Positions 46,291 to 55,206 of a stretch of DNA of 64,000 nucleotides are shown piece by piece. The stretch's first letter is position 1; every line of letters begins with the position of its first letter. The translations under genes and the position numbers were made by a program. Source of the stretch: Pseudoalteromonas piscicida (lineage in GTDB: Bacteria; Pseudomonadota; Gammaproteobacteria; Enterobacterales; Alteromonadaceae); NCBI RefSeq assembly GCF_002208135.1, contig NZ_CP021646.1:236501-300500 (forward strand). The letters run 5' to 3'. The notes below the pieces were generated by a model. That model was not told where the DNA came from. It saw only the letters and a list, made by a program, of their open reading frames with translations, and did not search any database.

Positions 46291-47487
46291 GTGGCCATTG
46301 TGGAACCGAGCAAACGCTTTCAACTTCTAGATAAATTATTATTCGATACCCGACAATATTGGCAGGTCGTTGCATTTGAGCATCTCACTATTCCTTGGCC
46401 ACAACTGCAATCCGAACTACTGCAGCTAAGCGACGACGCAGTATCCGCATTAGACAATGACACCGATGCGCTCTTTGCTTTTTTTAGTCGCCATATTCCT
46501 GAACTTGAACAACTGACTGCCCTAACTGCACTACCGCAAAAAGTGGGTCACAGAGATGAGTTACCATTTTGGCTGAGCAATGGCATAAAAGGACGCAAAC
46601 TGGAGCAACTCCAAGATTTTGTTGCCGCAGTAAACGAAACCAAAGCATCGGTACTAGAATGGTGCGCAGGTAAAGGTCATTTAGGCCGTATGCTCTCTTA
46701 TCATGGCGCACCTGAAGTGAACAGTATCGAGCTGCAAGCAGATCTATGCCGACAAGGAGAGGAAAGTGCGAAGCGACAAAATCTAAACCTTCATTTTCAT
46801 TGTGCCGACGTGTTGAAAGATGACACACATCACCACTTTATTGAAAATCGCCATGGCATTGCACTGCATGCATGTGGCGAATTGCATCGTGTATTTATGC
46901 GTCAAGCTGTGGCTAATGGCATGAAGAAGCTATCGCTCTCTCCGTGTTGCTATCACTTATTTACGCCACCTAATTATCAAGCCATGAGCGTTGAAGCACA
47001 GCAGAGCCAGCTCAATTTATCTCATCACGATATGAAGTTAGCGCTGCAAGAGACAGTTACAGCGCCTGGGAGAGTGGCGCAAGTACGTAAAAAAGAGGTA
47101 AGCTGGCGCTTAGGGTTTGACGCATTGCGCAGAGAACTCACCACAGATAAATATTATGTGAGTGTGCCTTCAGTCAATAAGGCCATTTTTTCGGGCGAGT
47201 TTAGTGAGTTCTGTTATTGGGCTGCTGAGCAGAAGCAACTCGTCCTGCCCGACGGAATTGATTTTGACCAATATGAACGTATGGGGCGTGAACGAAAACA
47301 AGTAACGGACAGAATTGAGTTAGTGCGGCACTTGTTTCGTCGCGCGATTGAGATCTGGTTGGTCCTAGATAGGGTTTTATATCTGCAAGCAGCTGGGTAT
47401 GATGTCACCCTTAGTACTTTTTGTGAAAAGTCACTCACCCCAAGGAATATTTTGATACAGGCTGAACGTCAGTCGGAGAACCCTTAA
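46291..47487 (+). CDS. SAM-dependent methyltransferase, GSTCD-like
   Basis: A 398-residue protein with a class I methyltransferase core: VLEWCAGKGHLGRMLSYHG (motif I, near residue 125), then HGIALHACGELHR and LSPCCYHLF. The HACG and SPCCY motifs resemble the methyltransferase domain of GSTCD and of bacterial relatives annotated simply as methyltransferases. The substrate is unknown. The start is uncertain: GTG 46291 or GTG 46300. The stop overlaps the carbonic anhydrase start (TAATG). Confidence 0.72.
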   Translation: MAIVEPSKRFQLLDKLLFDTRQYWQVVAFEHLTIPWPQLQSELLQLSDDAVSALDNDTDALFAFFSRHIPELEQLTALTALPQKVGHRDELPFWLSNGIKGRKLEQLQDFVAAVNETKASVLEWCAGKGHLGRMLSYHGAPEVNSIELQADLCRQGEESAKRQNLNLHFHCADVLKDDTHHHFIENRHGIALHACGELHRVFMRQAVANGMKKLSLSPCCYHLFTPPNYQAMSVEAQQSQLNLSHHDMKLALQETVTAPGRVAQVRKKEVSWRLGFDALRRELTTDKYYVSVPSVNKAIFSGEFSEFCYWAAEQKQLVLPDGIDFDQYERMGRERKQVTDRIELVRHLFRRAIEIWLVLDRVLYLQAAGYDVTLSTFCEKSLTPRNILIQAERQSENP

Positions 47488-48155
47488 TGTGTAATACGAG
47501 TCCCAGTCCGCTGAGTCACTTACTCGATAATAATAAACAGTGGGCAGATCGCACCAATGCCAGTGATCCCGAGTTTTTCAAAAAACTGTCGCAACAACAG
47601 AATCCAGATTATCTGTGGATTGGTTGCTCTGACTCTCGTGTGCCTGCCAACGAGATTGTTGATTTAATGCCCGGGGAGTTATTTGTTCACCGCAACGTGG
47701 CCAATGTCGTTGTGCATACTGATCACAACTGTTTGTCGGTCATGCAGTATGCGGTTGAGGTACTCAAAGTGGATCACATTATGGTGGTAGGTCACTATGG
47801 TTGCGGTGGAGTGCAAGCCGTACTGGATAACGCAAAGTTTGGTCTTATCGACAACTGGCTGCGTCATGTCGCTGATGTGAAAGAGAAACACCAAGCGATT
47901 ATTGAACAAGTGAGCAAAGCAAAACAGTGTGCAGCCCTTTGTGAGTTAAATGTGATTGAACAGGTACGCAACGTGTGTCAGAGCAATATCGTTCAAGATG
48001 CCTGGCAGCGAGGCCAAGCTTTGACGGTACACGGATGGGTCTATGGTCTCGCTGATGGCCTCTTGAATGAGGTGGTGAACGCTGTAGCAGATATGGAGCA
48101 ACTGTCACATTGCTATGAAAAGTCTCTGCTTGGCGTGAATCAGCGTTATTGCTAG
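47487..48155 (+). CDS. can: Beta-carbonic anhydrase
   Basis: Interconverts CO2 and bicarbonate. It is 222 residues (E. coli Can 220). The zinc ligands and catalytic dyad are visible: Cys47, Asp49 and Arg51 in GCSDSR, His103 and Cys106 in GHYGCGGV. It is translationally coupled to the upstream methyltransferase. The TAG stop lies inside a GCTAGGGTCAACA string also seen beside the repeat at 26655-26925. Confidence 0.95.
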   Translation: MCNTSPSPLSHLLDNNKQWADRTNASDPEFFKKLSQQQNPDYLWIGCSDSRVPANEIVDLMPGELFVHRNVANVVVHTDHNCLSVMQYAVEVLKVDHIMVVGHYGCGGVQAVLDNAKFGLIDNWLRHVADVKEKHQAIIEQVSKAKQCAALCELNVIEQVRNVCQSNIVQDAWQRGQALTVHGWVYGLADGLLNEVVNAVADMEQLSHCYEKSLLGVNQRYC

Positions 48156-48176
48156 GGTCAACAGAGCTTAGGGATT

Positions 48177-48200
48177 GCGTGCGGCATAAGCGCACGCTTT
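48177..48200. terminator. Terminator-like hairpin after can
   Basis: Perfect 7-bp stem GCGTGCG/CGCACGC with a 7-nt loop, then TTTA. It sits between convergent can and ubiK and may serve both. Confidence 0.6.
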
Positions 48201-48221
48201 ACTATCCGAAGCTTCGGTTGC

Positions 48222-48491
48222 TTATTCCTGCGAGTCGGATGCTTGGCTGGCAAGTTGTGCTTCTAACTGCGCCACTTTTTCTTCAAGTTCAACCAATTTT
48301 TCACGCGTGCGGATCAGCACTTTGCTTTGAATATCAAATTCTTCTCTGCTAACAAAATCCATTTCTGATAATTTGCTCTGGATCGCCTGTTTCGTTCTTG
48401 CTTCAAATGTTTCAGCAAGATTCTTTACGCCCTGTGGCATGTTACTGGAAATTTGCTTAGCAATTTCTTCAATTTTGGCTGGGTTAATCAT
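48222..48491 (-). CDS. ubiK: Ubiquinone biosynthesis accessory factor UbiK
   Basis: An 89-residue BMFP-domain protein (formerly YqiC). It begins MINPAKIEEIAKQISSNMPQG and contains FVSREEFDIQSKVLIRTREKL, the conserved core, followed by a C-terminal coiled coil that forms trimers. UbiK supports ubiquinone synthesis under oxygen with UbiJ. It is divergent from rep, with about 190 bp between them. Confidence 0.92.
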   Translation of the reverse strand: MINPAKIEEIAKQISSNMPQGVKNLAETFEARTKQAIQSKLSEMDFVSREEFDIQSKVLIRTREKLVELEEKVAQLEAQLASQASDSQE

Positions 48492-48685
48492 CTTCTTACC
48501 TTAGCTTACGAGTCAGTATACGGAATCCATCTTACCTTATGCACTGCAGACGGAAAAGGTTCGCTTCATAGTTTTATATGGATACGGTAAACTAGCGTGC
48601 TTAGTTTATAAGAATTCCTCAACCCCTCAGCACTCACAGTTGTTGCCAACATTGTGTCAAGCGAGAAGATAACCGGATTAGTTGC

Positions 48686-50701
48686 ATGAAGCTCAACCCA
48701 AAACAAGACGAAGCGGTAAAATACATCAGTGGTCCATGCCTTGTATTGGCAGGGGCGGGCTCTGGTAAGACGCGCGTTATTACCAATAAAATTGCCTACC
48801 TAGTGCAGCAGTGTGAATACAAAGCAAGGAATATCGCAGCGGTCACCTTTACCAACAAAGCGGCGAAAGAAATGCGTGAGCGGGTGGCACAAACTTTGGG
48901 TAAGCAAGAAGCTAAGGGTTTGTGGGTGTCGACATTCCATACTTTGGGGCTGGAAATCATTAAAAAAGAGGTTAAGACCTTAGGGTATAAACCAGGTTTT
49001 TCCTTGTTTGATGATCAAGATACTAGTCAATTGTTAAGTGAGCTCACTGAAAAAGAGCTTGAGCGTGACAAAGACTTACTCAACTTGTTGAAAATGCAGA
49101 TTGGTAACTGGAAGAATGAGCTTATTCTACCAGAGCGCGCTATTCGAGAAGCGCGAGAGCCACAAAAAGCGCTATTCGCTCAGCTTTATGCGCGTTATCA
49201 GACGCAGCTCCGTGCTTACAATGCGTTAGACTTTGATGACCTAATCATGATCCCAACTTTGCTGTTGAATCAGTCGGTTGATGTGAGAGAGCGCTGGCAG
49301 CAACGTTTCCGCTATTTGCTGGTGGATGAGTATCAAGATACCAATACCAGCCAATATCAGTTAGTGAAACTACTGGTTGGTGAGCGCGCACGCTTTACTG
49401 TGGTTGGTGACGATGACCAGTCTATTTATTCATGGCGTGGCGCTAAACCGCAAAACTTAGTGTTGTTGAGCAAAGACTTTCCGGGCCTAAGACTTATCAA
49501 GTTGGAGCAAAACTACCGCAGTGCTGGGCGGATCCTAAAGGCCGCGAATATCCTTATCGCTAACAATCCCCATGAATTTGATAAACAACTGTTTAGTGAG
49601 CTGGGGTATGGCGACCCGATCCGTGTGATAGCGACTCGTGATGAAGAGCATGAAGCAGAACGTGTAGTCGCGGAGATCATTTCACACAAGTTTATGAAAC
49701 GTACCAGCTATCGCGACTATGCATTGCTCTATCGGGGTAATCACCAAGCTCGAGTGTTTGAAAAGGCACTCATGACCAACCGTATTCCATACAAAATTAG
49801 TGGTGGCATGTCGTTCTTTGCACGCAGTGAAATCAAAGACATCATGGCTTATTTACGATTCTTAGTGAACCAAGATGATGACAACGCATTTTTACGTATC
49901 GTAAACACCCCAAGACGCGAAATTGGTCCTGTGACTTTAGAAAAGCTAGGTAGCTTTGCCAATGAGCACCATATCAGTCTATTTGCTGCGTGTTTTGAAT
50001 CGGAGCTTGCGGATCGCTTGGCGGGTCGTGGCTTAAATGCATTGATGGGATTTGCGCGCTGGGTGGTTGAGCTTTCCGACCGAGCAACCCGCGGAGATAC
50101 TTTGGAAGCGGTAAAAGATATGATCCGTGAAATTAATTACGAAGCTTATCTTTACGAGTCATCCCCAAGTGCGAAAGCGGCGGAAATGCGGATGAAAAAC
50201 GTATCAGAATTATACCGTTGGATAAGTGATATGCTTACGGGAGATGCAGATAACCCGGCCATGACATTGCCAGAAGTGGTGAGTAAACTCACGTTAAGAG
50301 ATATGCTTGAACGCAATGAAGAAGAGGATGATTCAGATGCGGTGCAGTTATTAACGCTACATGCGTCTAAAGGTCTCGAATATCCACACGTATTTATGGT
50401 GGGGATGGAAGAAGGGCTACTACCTCACCAAACGAGTATCGACGAAGATAATGTCGAAGAGGAGAGGCGCCTGGCCTACGTTGGCATAACTCGAGCTCAG
50501 CAAACCTTAACATTGACCTATACCAAGAGTCGTCGTCAATTTGGCGAGCAGATCACCCCAGAGCTGAGTCGCTTTGTTCAAGAGTTGCCGCAAGATGATT
50601 TACAAATTGAAGGGAAAAAGCCTGTGGCGACACAGGCAGAGCGAATGGAAAAAGGTAAGTCTAACGTTGCGAATTTGCGGGCAATGCTAAGACGGGACTG
50701 A
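48686..50701 (+). CDS. rep: ATP-dependent DNA helicase Rep
   Basis: A superfamily 1A 3'-5' helicase that clears proteins ahead of replication forks. It is 671 residues (E. coli 673). Walker A is AGAGSGKT (residues 22-29), motif II is VDEYQDTN, motif III is [13 protein letters not shown] and motif VI is YVGITRAQ. The C-terminus lacks the longer UvrD-like extension. Its 3' end overlaps the convergent GGDEF gene by 15 bp. Confidence 0.96.
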   Translation: MKLNPKQDEAVKYISGPCLVLAGAGSGKTRVITNKIAYLVQQCEYKARNIAAVTFTNKAAKEMRERVAQTLGKQEAKGLWVSTFHTLGLEIIKKEVKTLGYKPGFSLFDDQDTSQLLSELTEKELERDKDLLNLLKMQIGNWKNELILPERAIREAREPQKALFAQLYARYQTQLRAYNALDFDDLIMIPTLLLNQSVDVRERWQQRFRYLLVDEYQDTNTSQYQLVKLLVGERARFTVVGDDDQSIYSWRGAKPQNLVLLSKDFPGLRLIKLEQNYRSAGRILKAANILIANNPHEFDKQLFSELGYGDPIRVIATRDEEHEAERVVAEIISHKFMKRTSYRDYALLYRGNHQARVFEKALMTNRIPYKISGGMSFFARSEIKDIMAYLRFLVNQDDDNAFLRIVNTPRREIGPVTLEKLGSFANEHHISLFAACFESELADRLAGRGLNALMGFARWVVELSDRATRGDTLEAVKDMIREINYEAYLYESSPSAKAAEMRMKNVSELYRWISDMLTGDADNPAMTLPEVVSKLTLRDMLERNEEEDDSDAVQLLTLHASKGLEYPHVFMVGMEEGLLPHQTSIDEDNVEEERRLAYVGITRAQQTLTLTYTKSRRQFGEQITPELSRFVQELPQDDLQIEGKKPVATQAERMEKGKSNVANLRAMLRRD

Positions 50702-53257
50702 TTCGTTATCAAAACTCTGGATAAAGGCCACACGTTCGCTGCCCTTATCCAGTATTTCCTGCTTGCCAAAAAACAGCTGCAAGCCATGCTTTTCTAGTAA
50801 GCTTCTAAAGTTTAAAATCGCAGGACCGCGGGCAATGACCCTAATATTCTTAACCTTCGTAACCGCTAAAATACCTTGCAATTGAACTTCATAACTCGTT
50901 TGTTGCAGGACGCGTTTACTAAACGTCGAGCTTAATAAGAGATAGGTAAAGTCAACTTGGCTGATCAGGGTTAGATCGCAGCGATCTTTACCAAAGTTAT
51001 TCAGCCCGATTGGGATCCCCATATCAGCTAAGGCTCTAAGATTTAATATCTGCTGGCTAGAAGCAAAGCGAATTTCGCTCTCTTCGAAGAGCAGGCAAAG
51101 CGTTTTGTCTCGCCGTTTTAGCTGCTGCTTTAAGGCTTCAAAATGTGTGCTTTCTAGTAACATTGCTGAGCAGCCAAATAGCATATCCTCATCGCGGCTG
51201 CGGGCTATCTCTTGTGTTTTATTGAGTAGGTGCAATTCAATTTCAAGGAGCTGAGATTTTTCTGCGGCAAATTTTTTTAGAATGTCAAAATTTGTACTGC
51301 CTAACACCGGATGTTCGCCAAAGGCTTCTAAAAAGCCAATGGGCTGAGCGCTATCAGACCAGTTCACGACTTCCGTGCAGCGGAAATGGGTAGGGAGCTT
51401 ATCTAAGTGATGTTGCTCTTGATGCTTCTGAGCGTTTGAGTTTGCGGTAAGCAATGGGTGATAAAACTCATAGCGACCACGCCCAGCGTTTTTAGCATAA
51501 TACATTGCTGCATCGGCATCTCTGATAATTTCATCGGTGTTACGGTATAGCTTATTACTATAGGTGATACCAATACTGGCACCGCTCTGCATGCATACCC
51601 CTTTCAAACAGAAAGGTTGCTGCATAACTTTGATAATACGTTTGGCGACATCTTCCGCTTGCTGACGATCGGTTAGGTGATCAAGTAAGATCACGAATTC
51701 ATCACCTGCAAGTCGTGCTAGTAAATCGTGTTCACGAATGCACTCTGAGAACGACTGAGCTACCCACACTAAAAATTGATCGCCTGCCTGGTGACCTAAT
51801 TCATCATTAATGTCTTTAAACTTATCTAAATCGATAAACAGAACTGCAAAATTATCTTCGGGATAACGATGATGTTTCTTCAGCGTTTTTTCGAGCTGAG
51901 TTAAAAACAAACTACGATTTGGTAGACCCGTGAGTGAATCATGGTGGGCATCATGATAAAGCTGCTGCTCAATCTTTTTGCGCTCTTCCATCTGCATTTG
52001 CAGATGTAAATTGGCTTGCTGTAGCTCTTTGGTTTTTTCCGCAACTCGATGTTCTAACTGCTGGTGACTGATCTTTAGTGCTTGGTTTGCTAGATGCGTT
52101 TGTAGTACAGAGGCAATCTGATTAGAAACAAAAGAGATCAGTTCAACATCATCATAATTAAATTCGTGTTTGTGCTCATAAGCCTGGCACGCAATCAGGC
52201 CGATGACGCCAGTAGCCGTTTTTAATGGTGCACCAAGCCAACTTGTTGCAGCAAGCTTGTGGTTATAGCCTGCGGGACGCTCTACTGTGCCCTCGAGTGC
52301 TAAGGCTTTGGCACGGGTATTGTCTATCAACTGGCTTTGTTCAGTGCGAATGACCAGCTCACTATACCCTTTTGCAAATGGGCGAGGGTTATAACTGGTT
52401 TTTTCATCAACACTATACGGGAAGGTAAGCCAATTCGTTTCTTTATCGTAAAGTGCTATATAGAGGTTATCGGCAAAAGTAATAGAACGAATAATGTCGT
52501 GAACTTGCTGGTAAACATCGTCAATATCGGAGAACTGGGTTGCTAATTCAGAAATCTTGAATAGGATTTGCTGCCTTTCTAGCGCGCGTTTGCGGTTTTC
52601 TATCTCTTTATTCAGTGCTTCATTACTTTGCATTAGTGCCCGCGTGCGGATTTTCACTTCAGACTCTAGTAACTCACGCTTTTTAACGCGTTCAATCGCC
52701 GTAGCTAAATACAGTGACATTACTTCAAGCAATTCAACCTGATGATCGCTGTAGACTTGCTCGGCTTCGTAACTTTGCGACACCATAACGCCAATAATTG
52801 CGCCATCGCGATAGATAGGTACACCCACCCAGTGCTCTGCTTGACTGCCCATTATCTTAAACTCGCCAGCATTGGCTCGCGATAGCATGTCGTCTTTGGT
52901 GAGATAAACGGTTTCACCGGTTTTAAATACAAAGCCAGTCACACCATCTTTAAAGTGATGTGCTTCATGAAGTGGGACCGAAATACCGTCTTTCTCATCA
53001 ACAAAATACGACAACTCAAGTGCTTGAGTAAAACGATTTTGCAGGACGACATAAAAGCTTTTACTAGGTAAATATTGAGATAGAATATTGTGGATTGCGG
53101 GATACAACAGGGTAAGCTCAGCAACAGTGCTAGCCTGTTCTGATAACTGAATTAATGTGTATTGAAGTTGAGACTTTCTTTTATATTTTTTGAGTAAAGA
53201 CTCTAATCTGGCGGTTCGCCGAGATAGTCTCTTAACCTGCTGTTGTGGCTCTTCCAA
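50687..53257 (-). CDS. GAF-GAF-GGDEF protein with degenerate EAL domain
   Basis: An 856-residue cytosolic protein. Order: short coiled coil, GAF domain (about 40-195), coiled coil, second GAF (about 225-390), coiled coil, GGDEF domain (about 425-590) and an EAL-like domain (about 620-850). The GGDEF signature is AGDEF in ARLAGDEFV, with metal-binding [12 protein letters not shown], so diguanylate cyclase activity is plausible. The EAL-like part has lost the EAL motif (GFLEAF), has LNNFGKD for the usual DDFGTG, and ARGPAI for the AEGVE region. It therefore should not cleave c-di-GMP and may bind or sense it. Alone, convergent with rep. Confidence 0.82.
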   Translation of the reverse strand: MEEPQQQVKRLSRRTARLESLLKKYKRKSQLQYTLIQLSEQASTVAELTLLYPAIHNILSQYLPSKSFYVVLQNRFTQALELSYFVDEKDGISVPLHEAHHFKDGVTGFVFKTGETVYLTKDDMLSRANAGEFKIMGSQAEHWVGVPIYRDGAIIGVMVSQSYEAEQVYSDHQVELLEVMSLYLATAIERVKKRELLESEVKIRTRALMQSNEALNKEIENRKRALERQQILFKISELATQFSDIDDVYQQVHDIIRSITFADNLYIALYDKETNWLTFPYSVDEKTSYNPRPFAKGYSELVIRTEQSQLIDNTRAKALALEGTVERPAGYNHKLAATSWLGAPLKTATGVIGLIACQAYEHKHEFNYDDVELISFVSNQIASVLQTHLANQALKISHQQLEHRVAEKTKELQQANLHLQMQMEERKKIEQQLYHDAHHDSLTGLPNRSLFLTQLEKTLKKHHRYPEDNFAVLFIDLDKFKDINDELGHQAGDQFLVWVAQSFSECIREHDLLARLAGDEFVILLDHLTDRQQAEDVAKRIIKVMQQPFCLKGVCMQSGASIGITYSNKLYRNTDEIIRDADAAMYYAKNAGRGRYEFYHPLLTANSNAQKHQEQHHLDKLPTHFRCTEVVNWSDSAQPIGFLEAFGEHPVLGSTNFDILKKFAAEKSQLLEIELHLLNKTQEIARSRDEDMLFGCSAMLLESTHFEALKQQLKRRDKTLCLLFEESEIRFASSQQILNLRALADMGIPIGLNNFGKDRCDLTLISQVDFTYLLLSSTFSKRVLQQTSYEVQLQGILAVTKVKNIRVIARGPAILNFRSLLEKHGLQLFFGKQEILDKGSERVAFIQSFDNESVPS

Positions 53258-53411
53258 TGATGAAACCAGTTCTTATTGTTGTTTAATTATTGAGCTTAAT
53301 AGTTTCACTTTTAGCCGAGGCGGTCAAGTGTAAATTTCTCATTCCTGCTCGCTTTATAAAGCGATATCAAGCCAGTGCTAATCACGGCTTTTATGGAACC
53401 ATATTGAGACG

Positions 53412-53434
53412 AAAATGCAGCGATAAACGCTGCA
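53412..53434 (-). terminator. Terminator after cytochrome c5 gene
   Basis: Minus strand: TGCAGCG-(5)-CGCTGCA followed by TTTTCGTCTC, about 45 bp after the gene. The 53258-53411 interval holds no other feature I can support. Confidence 0.65.
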
Positions 53435-53478
53435 CTGTCTAATAAGTCTTTCTACCCTAAATAGAGAAGTTGAAATAC

Positions 53479-53871
53479 TTATTTGCTTGTCATGAAATCG
53501 ATTGCTGCTGCAATCTCATCATCCGAGCAGTTCATACAAGTACCGCGAGGAGGCATTGCGTTAAAGCCGTTAATTGCGTGGTCCAATAGTACGTCTGAGC
53601 CTTTTGCTAGGCGAGGAGCCCAATCGTCAGCTGTTTTTGGGGCGCCTAGTGCACCAGTGCCGTGACAAGCAAAACATGCTGCTTGATAAACCTGCTCACC
53701 CGAGCGAGGGCCTGATGGCTCGGCTTCTGCTGCACTCTCAGCGCCAGCTAAATATACTGAGCCGATAGGCTGAAGGCGTTTTTTAATCGCTTCTTCAGTT
53801 AAAGAATTGTCGTATGGTTGCGCAACTGCGGCTGTTGATAGCAATAAAAGTGCTGCTGAAAGTTTTTTCAT
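53479..53871 (-). CDS. Cytochrome c5
   Basis: A small periplasmic c-type cytochrome, 130 residues. A signal peptide ends at VAQPY. The single heme site is Cys66-Phe-Ala-Cys69-His70, and the C-terminal CMNC pair near 109-112 forms the disulfide typical of cytochrome c5. The axial Met is likely in NAMPPRG. It shuttles electrons in the respiratory chain. A monocistronic gene with flanking hairpins. Confidence 0.9.
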   Translation of the reverse strand: MKKLSAALLLLSTAAVAQPYDNSLTEEAIKKRLQPIGSVYLAGAESAAEAEPSGPRSGEQVYQAACFACHGTGALGAPKTADDWAPRLAKGSDVLLDHAINGFNAMPPRGTCMNCSDDEIAAAIDFMTSK

Positions 53872-54040
53872 TTACCTTGCTCACTTCGTTTGAACGTGTT
53901 CAATCACGATAATGGATGACGGAATTAGTGGGATTATAACGTCACCTGTTCATTTATAAAACGTAAACTTGAGTATAAATGGTTAAAACCATTAATTTAT
54001 TGCGTTAGGGCAAGCTTTTTCGCCTAAATTTGCAATAACG

Positions 54041-54070
54041 CAAGGCCGAAATGCGAGTCGTTCGGCCTTG
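54041..54070. terminator. Hairpin between cytochrome c5 and elbB
   Basis: 10-bp perfect stem CAAGGCCGAA/TTCGGCCTTG with a 10-nt loop. It lies downstream of elbB on the minus strand and probably ends that transcript, although the tail is not strongly T-rich. The rest of 53872-54123 shows no gene. Confidence 0.6.
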
Positions 54071-54123
54071 GCGCTTTCTTCTACTAATACGATAATACGA
54101 GCAAAAACTTATTGCGATCGCTT

Positions 54124-54774
54124 CTAGGCCATTTCGATGAGTTTCGTCACTGCCTTTTCGATACCAGTCGCGGCTTCGACGATTGATGATGCCAGCATAT
54201 ATGCCGGTGTACTAATCACTTTTTCATTATCATCAACGACGATTTCAGTCACTTCACAGTCCACGTGTTTTGCGCCAAGCGTGTTAATTGCAGCTGCGGT
54301 ATCAACATCATTACCTATGGTCGCGAGTGTACCTGGTGTATGGATATGGGCGATGAGTGCTGGCGCAATACATAAATAAGCTATTGGCTTTTGCTGATGG
54401 TTGAACTCACGACATACGCGTTTTACGCACTCAAGAATCGTAGAGTCTGCGCCTTTAAAGGCGAAATCGGAAAGATTCTTTGCTACGCCAAAACCACCCG
54501 GTAATACTAAAGCGTCAAATTCATCAGCATTTAATGTTTCCAGATCTGCAATTTCTCCGCGTGCAATTCGGGCGGCTTCTATCAGGACATTACGACGCTC
54601 ATCTTGTTCTTCACCGGTGATGTGATTGATCACATGGAATTGATCAATATTAGGTGCAAAGCACTGATAGCTTGCCCCTGCCTTTTCGAGATTGAGTAGT
54701 GTTAATACTGACTCGTGGATCTCGGCACCGTCGAACACACCACAGCCACTTAAAATTACCGCTACTTTTTTCAT
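54124..54774 (-). CDS. elbB: ElbB, DJ-1/PfpI-superfamily glyoxalase-like protein
   Basis: A 216-residue protein of the ElbB family (E. coli 217). It starts MKKVAVILSGCGVFDGAEIHE, a family hallmark, and has the nucleophile elbow Cys135 in AYLCIAPAL. E. coli ElbB has been described as an isoprenoid-linked protein and as having weak glyoxalase activity. It is divergent from polA across a 430-bp region with DnaA boxes. Confidence 0.92.
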   Translation of the reverse strand: MKKVAVILSGCGVFDGAEIHESVLTLLNLEKAGASYQCFAPNIDQFHVINHITGEEQDERRNVLIEAARIARGEIADLETLNADEFDALVLPGGFGVAKNLSDFAFKGADSTILECVKRVCREFNHQQKPIAYLCIAPALIAHIHTPGTLATIGNDVDTAAAINTLGAKHVDCEVTEIVVDDNEKVISTPAYMLASSIVEAATGIEKAVTKLIEMA

Positions 54775-54851
54775 TCATTTCTCCCTTCAATGTCACATCA
54801 TACGCGCTATATGCATAAAAAGAATTATGCACGAATTAAAAAATTATAAAG

Positions 54852-55094
54852 GATCTTCTATGATCTTTGATCAATTGTGTTAGTATACTCCTCCGCTTGA
54901 GAAAATCAGGCTATTTTTTACTCACCCAGTTTGTTAAGCGTGACTAAAAAAATTCTTTATCCACAAAGCGGTAAAGATAATAACAATAAAAAAGACATAA
55001 AAAACGCAAGTAAATCAAGGTTTTATTTTTCACTCTGACTTTTAAATCAAAGTTCCGGAGCGAATTTTCGTGTTTGTCTACAAAGTTATCCACA
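54852..55094. promoter_or_regulatory. DnaA-box and GATC cluster upstream of polA
   Basis: Two perfect DnaA boxes TTATCCACA, both on the plus strand, at 54957-54965 and 55086-55094. A box-like TTGTCTACA lies 12 bp before the second. Three GATC sites fall within 21 bp (54852, 54862, 54869), inside AT-rich DNA resembling 13-mer motifs (GATCTTCTATGAT, GATCTTTGATCAA). It may be a DnaA- and Dam-sensitive promoter of polA and elbB. The number of boxes is low for a full origin. The whole 54775-55206 gap contains no ORF. Confidence 0.6.
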
Positions 55095-55206
55095 GGTGAG
55101 GCACGATTTATCTAAATGATGAGATAACGCGAAACTCGTTTTATCTTGTGCCTTGTGGCATCCTTACATTCTACTCCACAAAAGACTAATTTAGGATCCA
55201 ATATTT

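Noticed and set aside
46178..46375. Hidden continuation of the NMT1-domain protein into a lost output domain
   Set aside because: The 27 bp to the next gene and the next gene's own frame contain no PAS, GGDEF or kinase remnant.
54852..55094. Chromosomal replication origin
   Set aside because: Only two perfect DnaA boxes, no mnmG, mioC or dnaA nearby. Kept as a DnaA-responsive region rather than called oriC.
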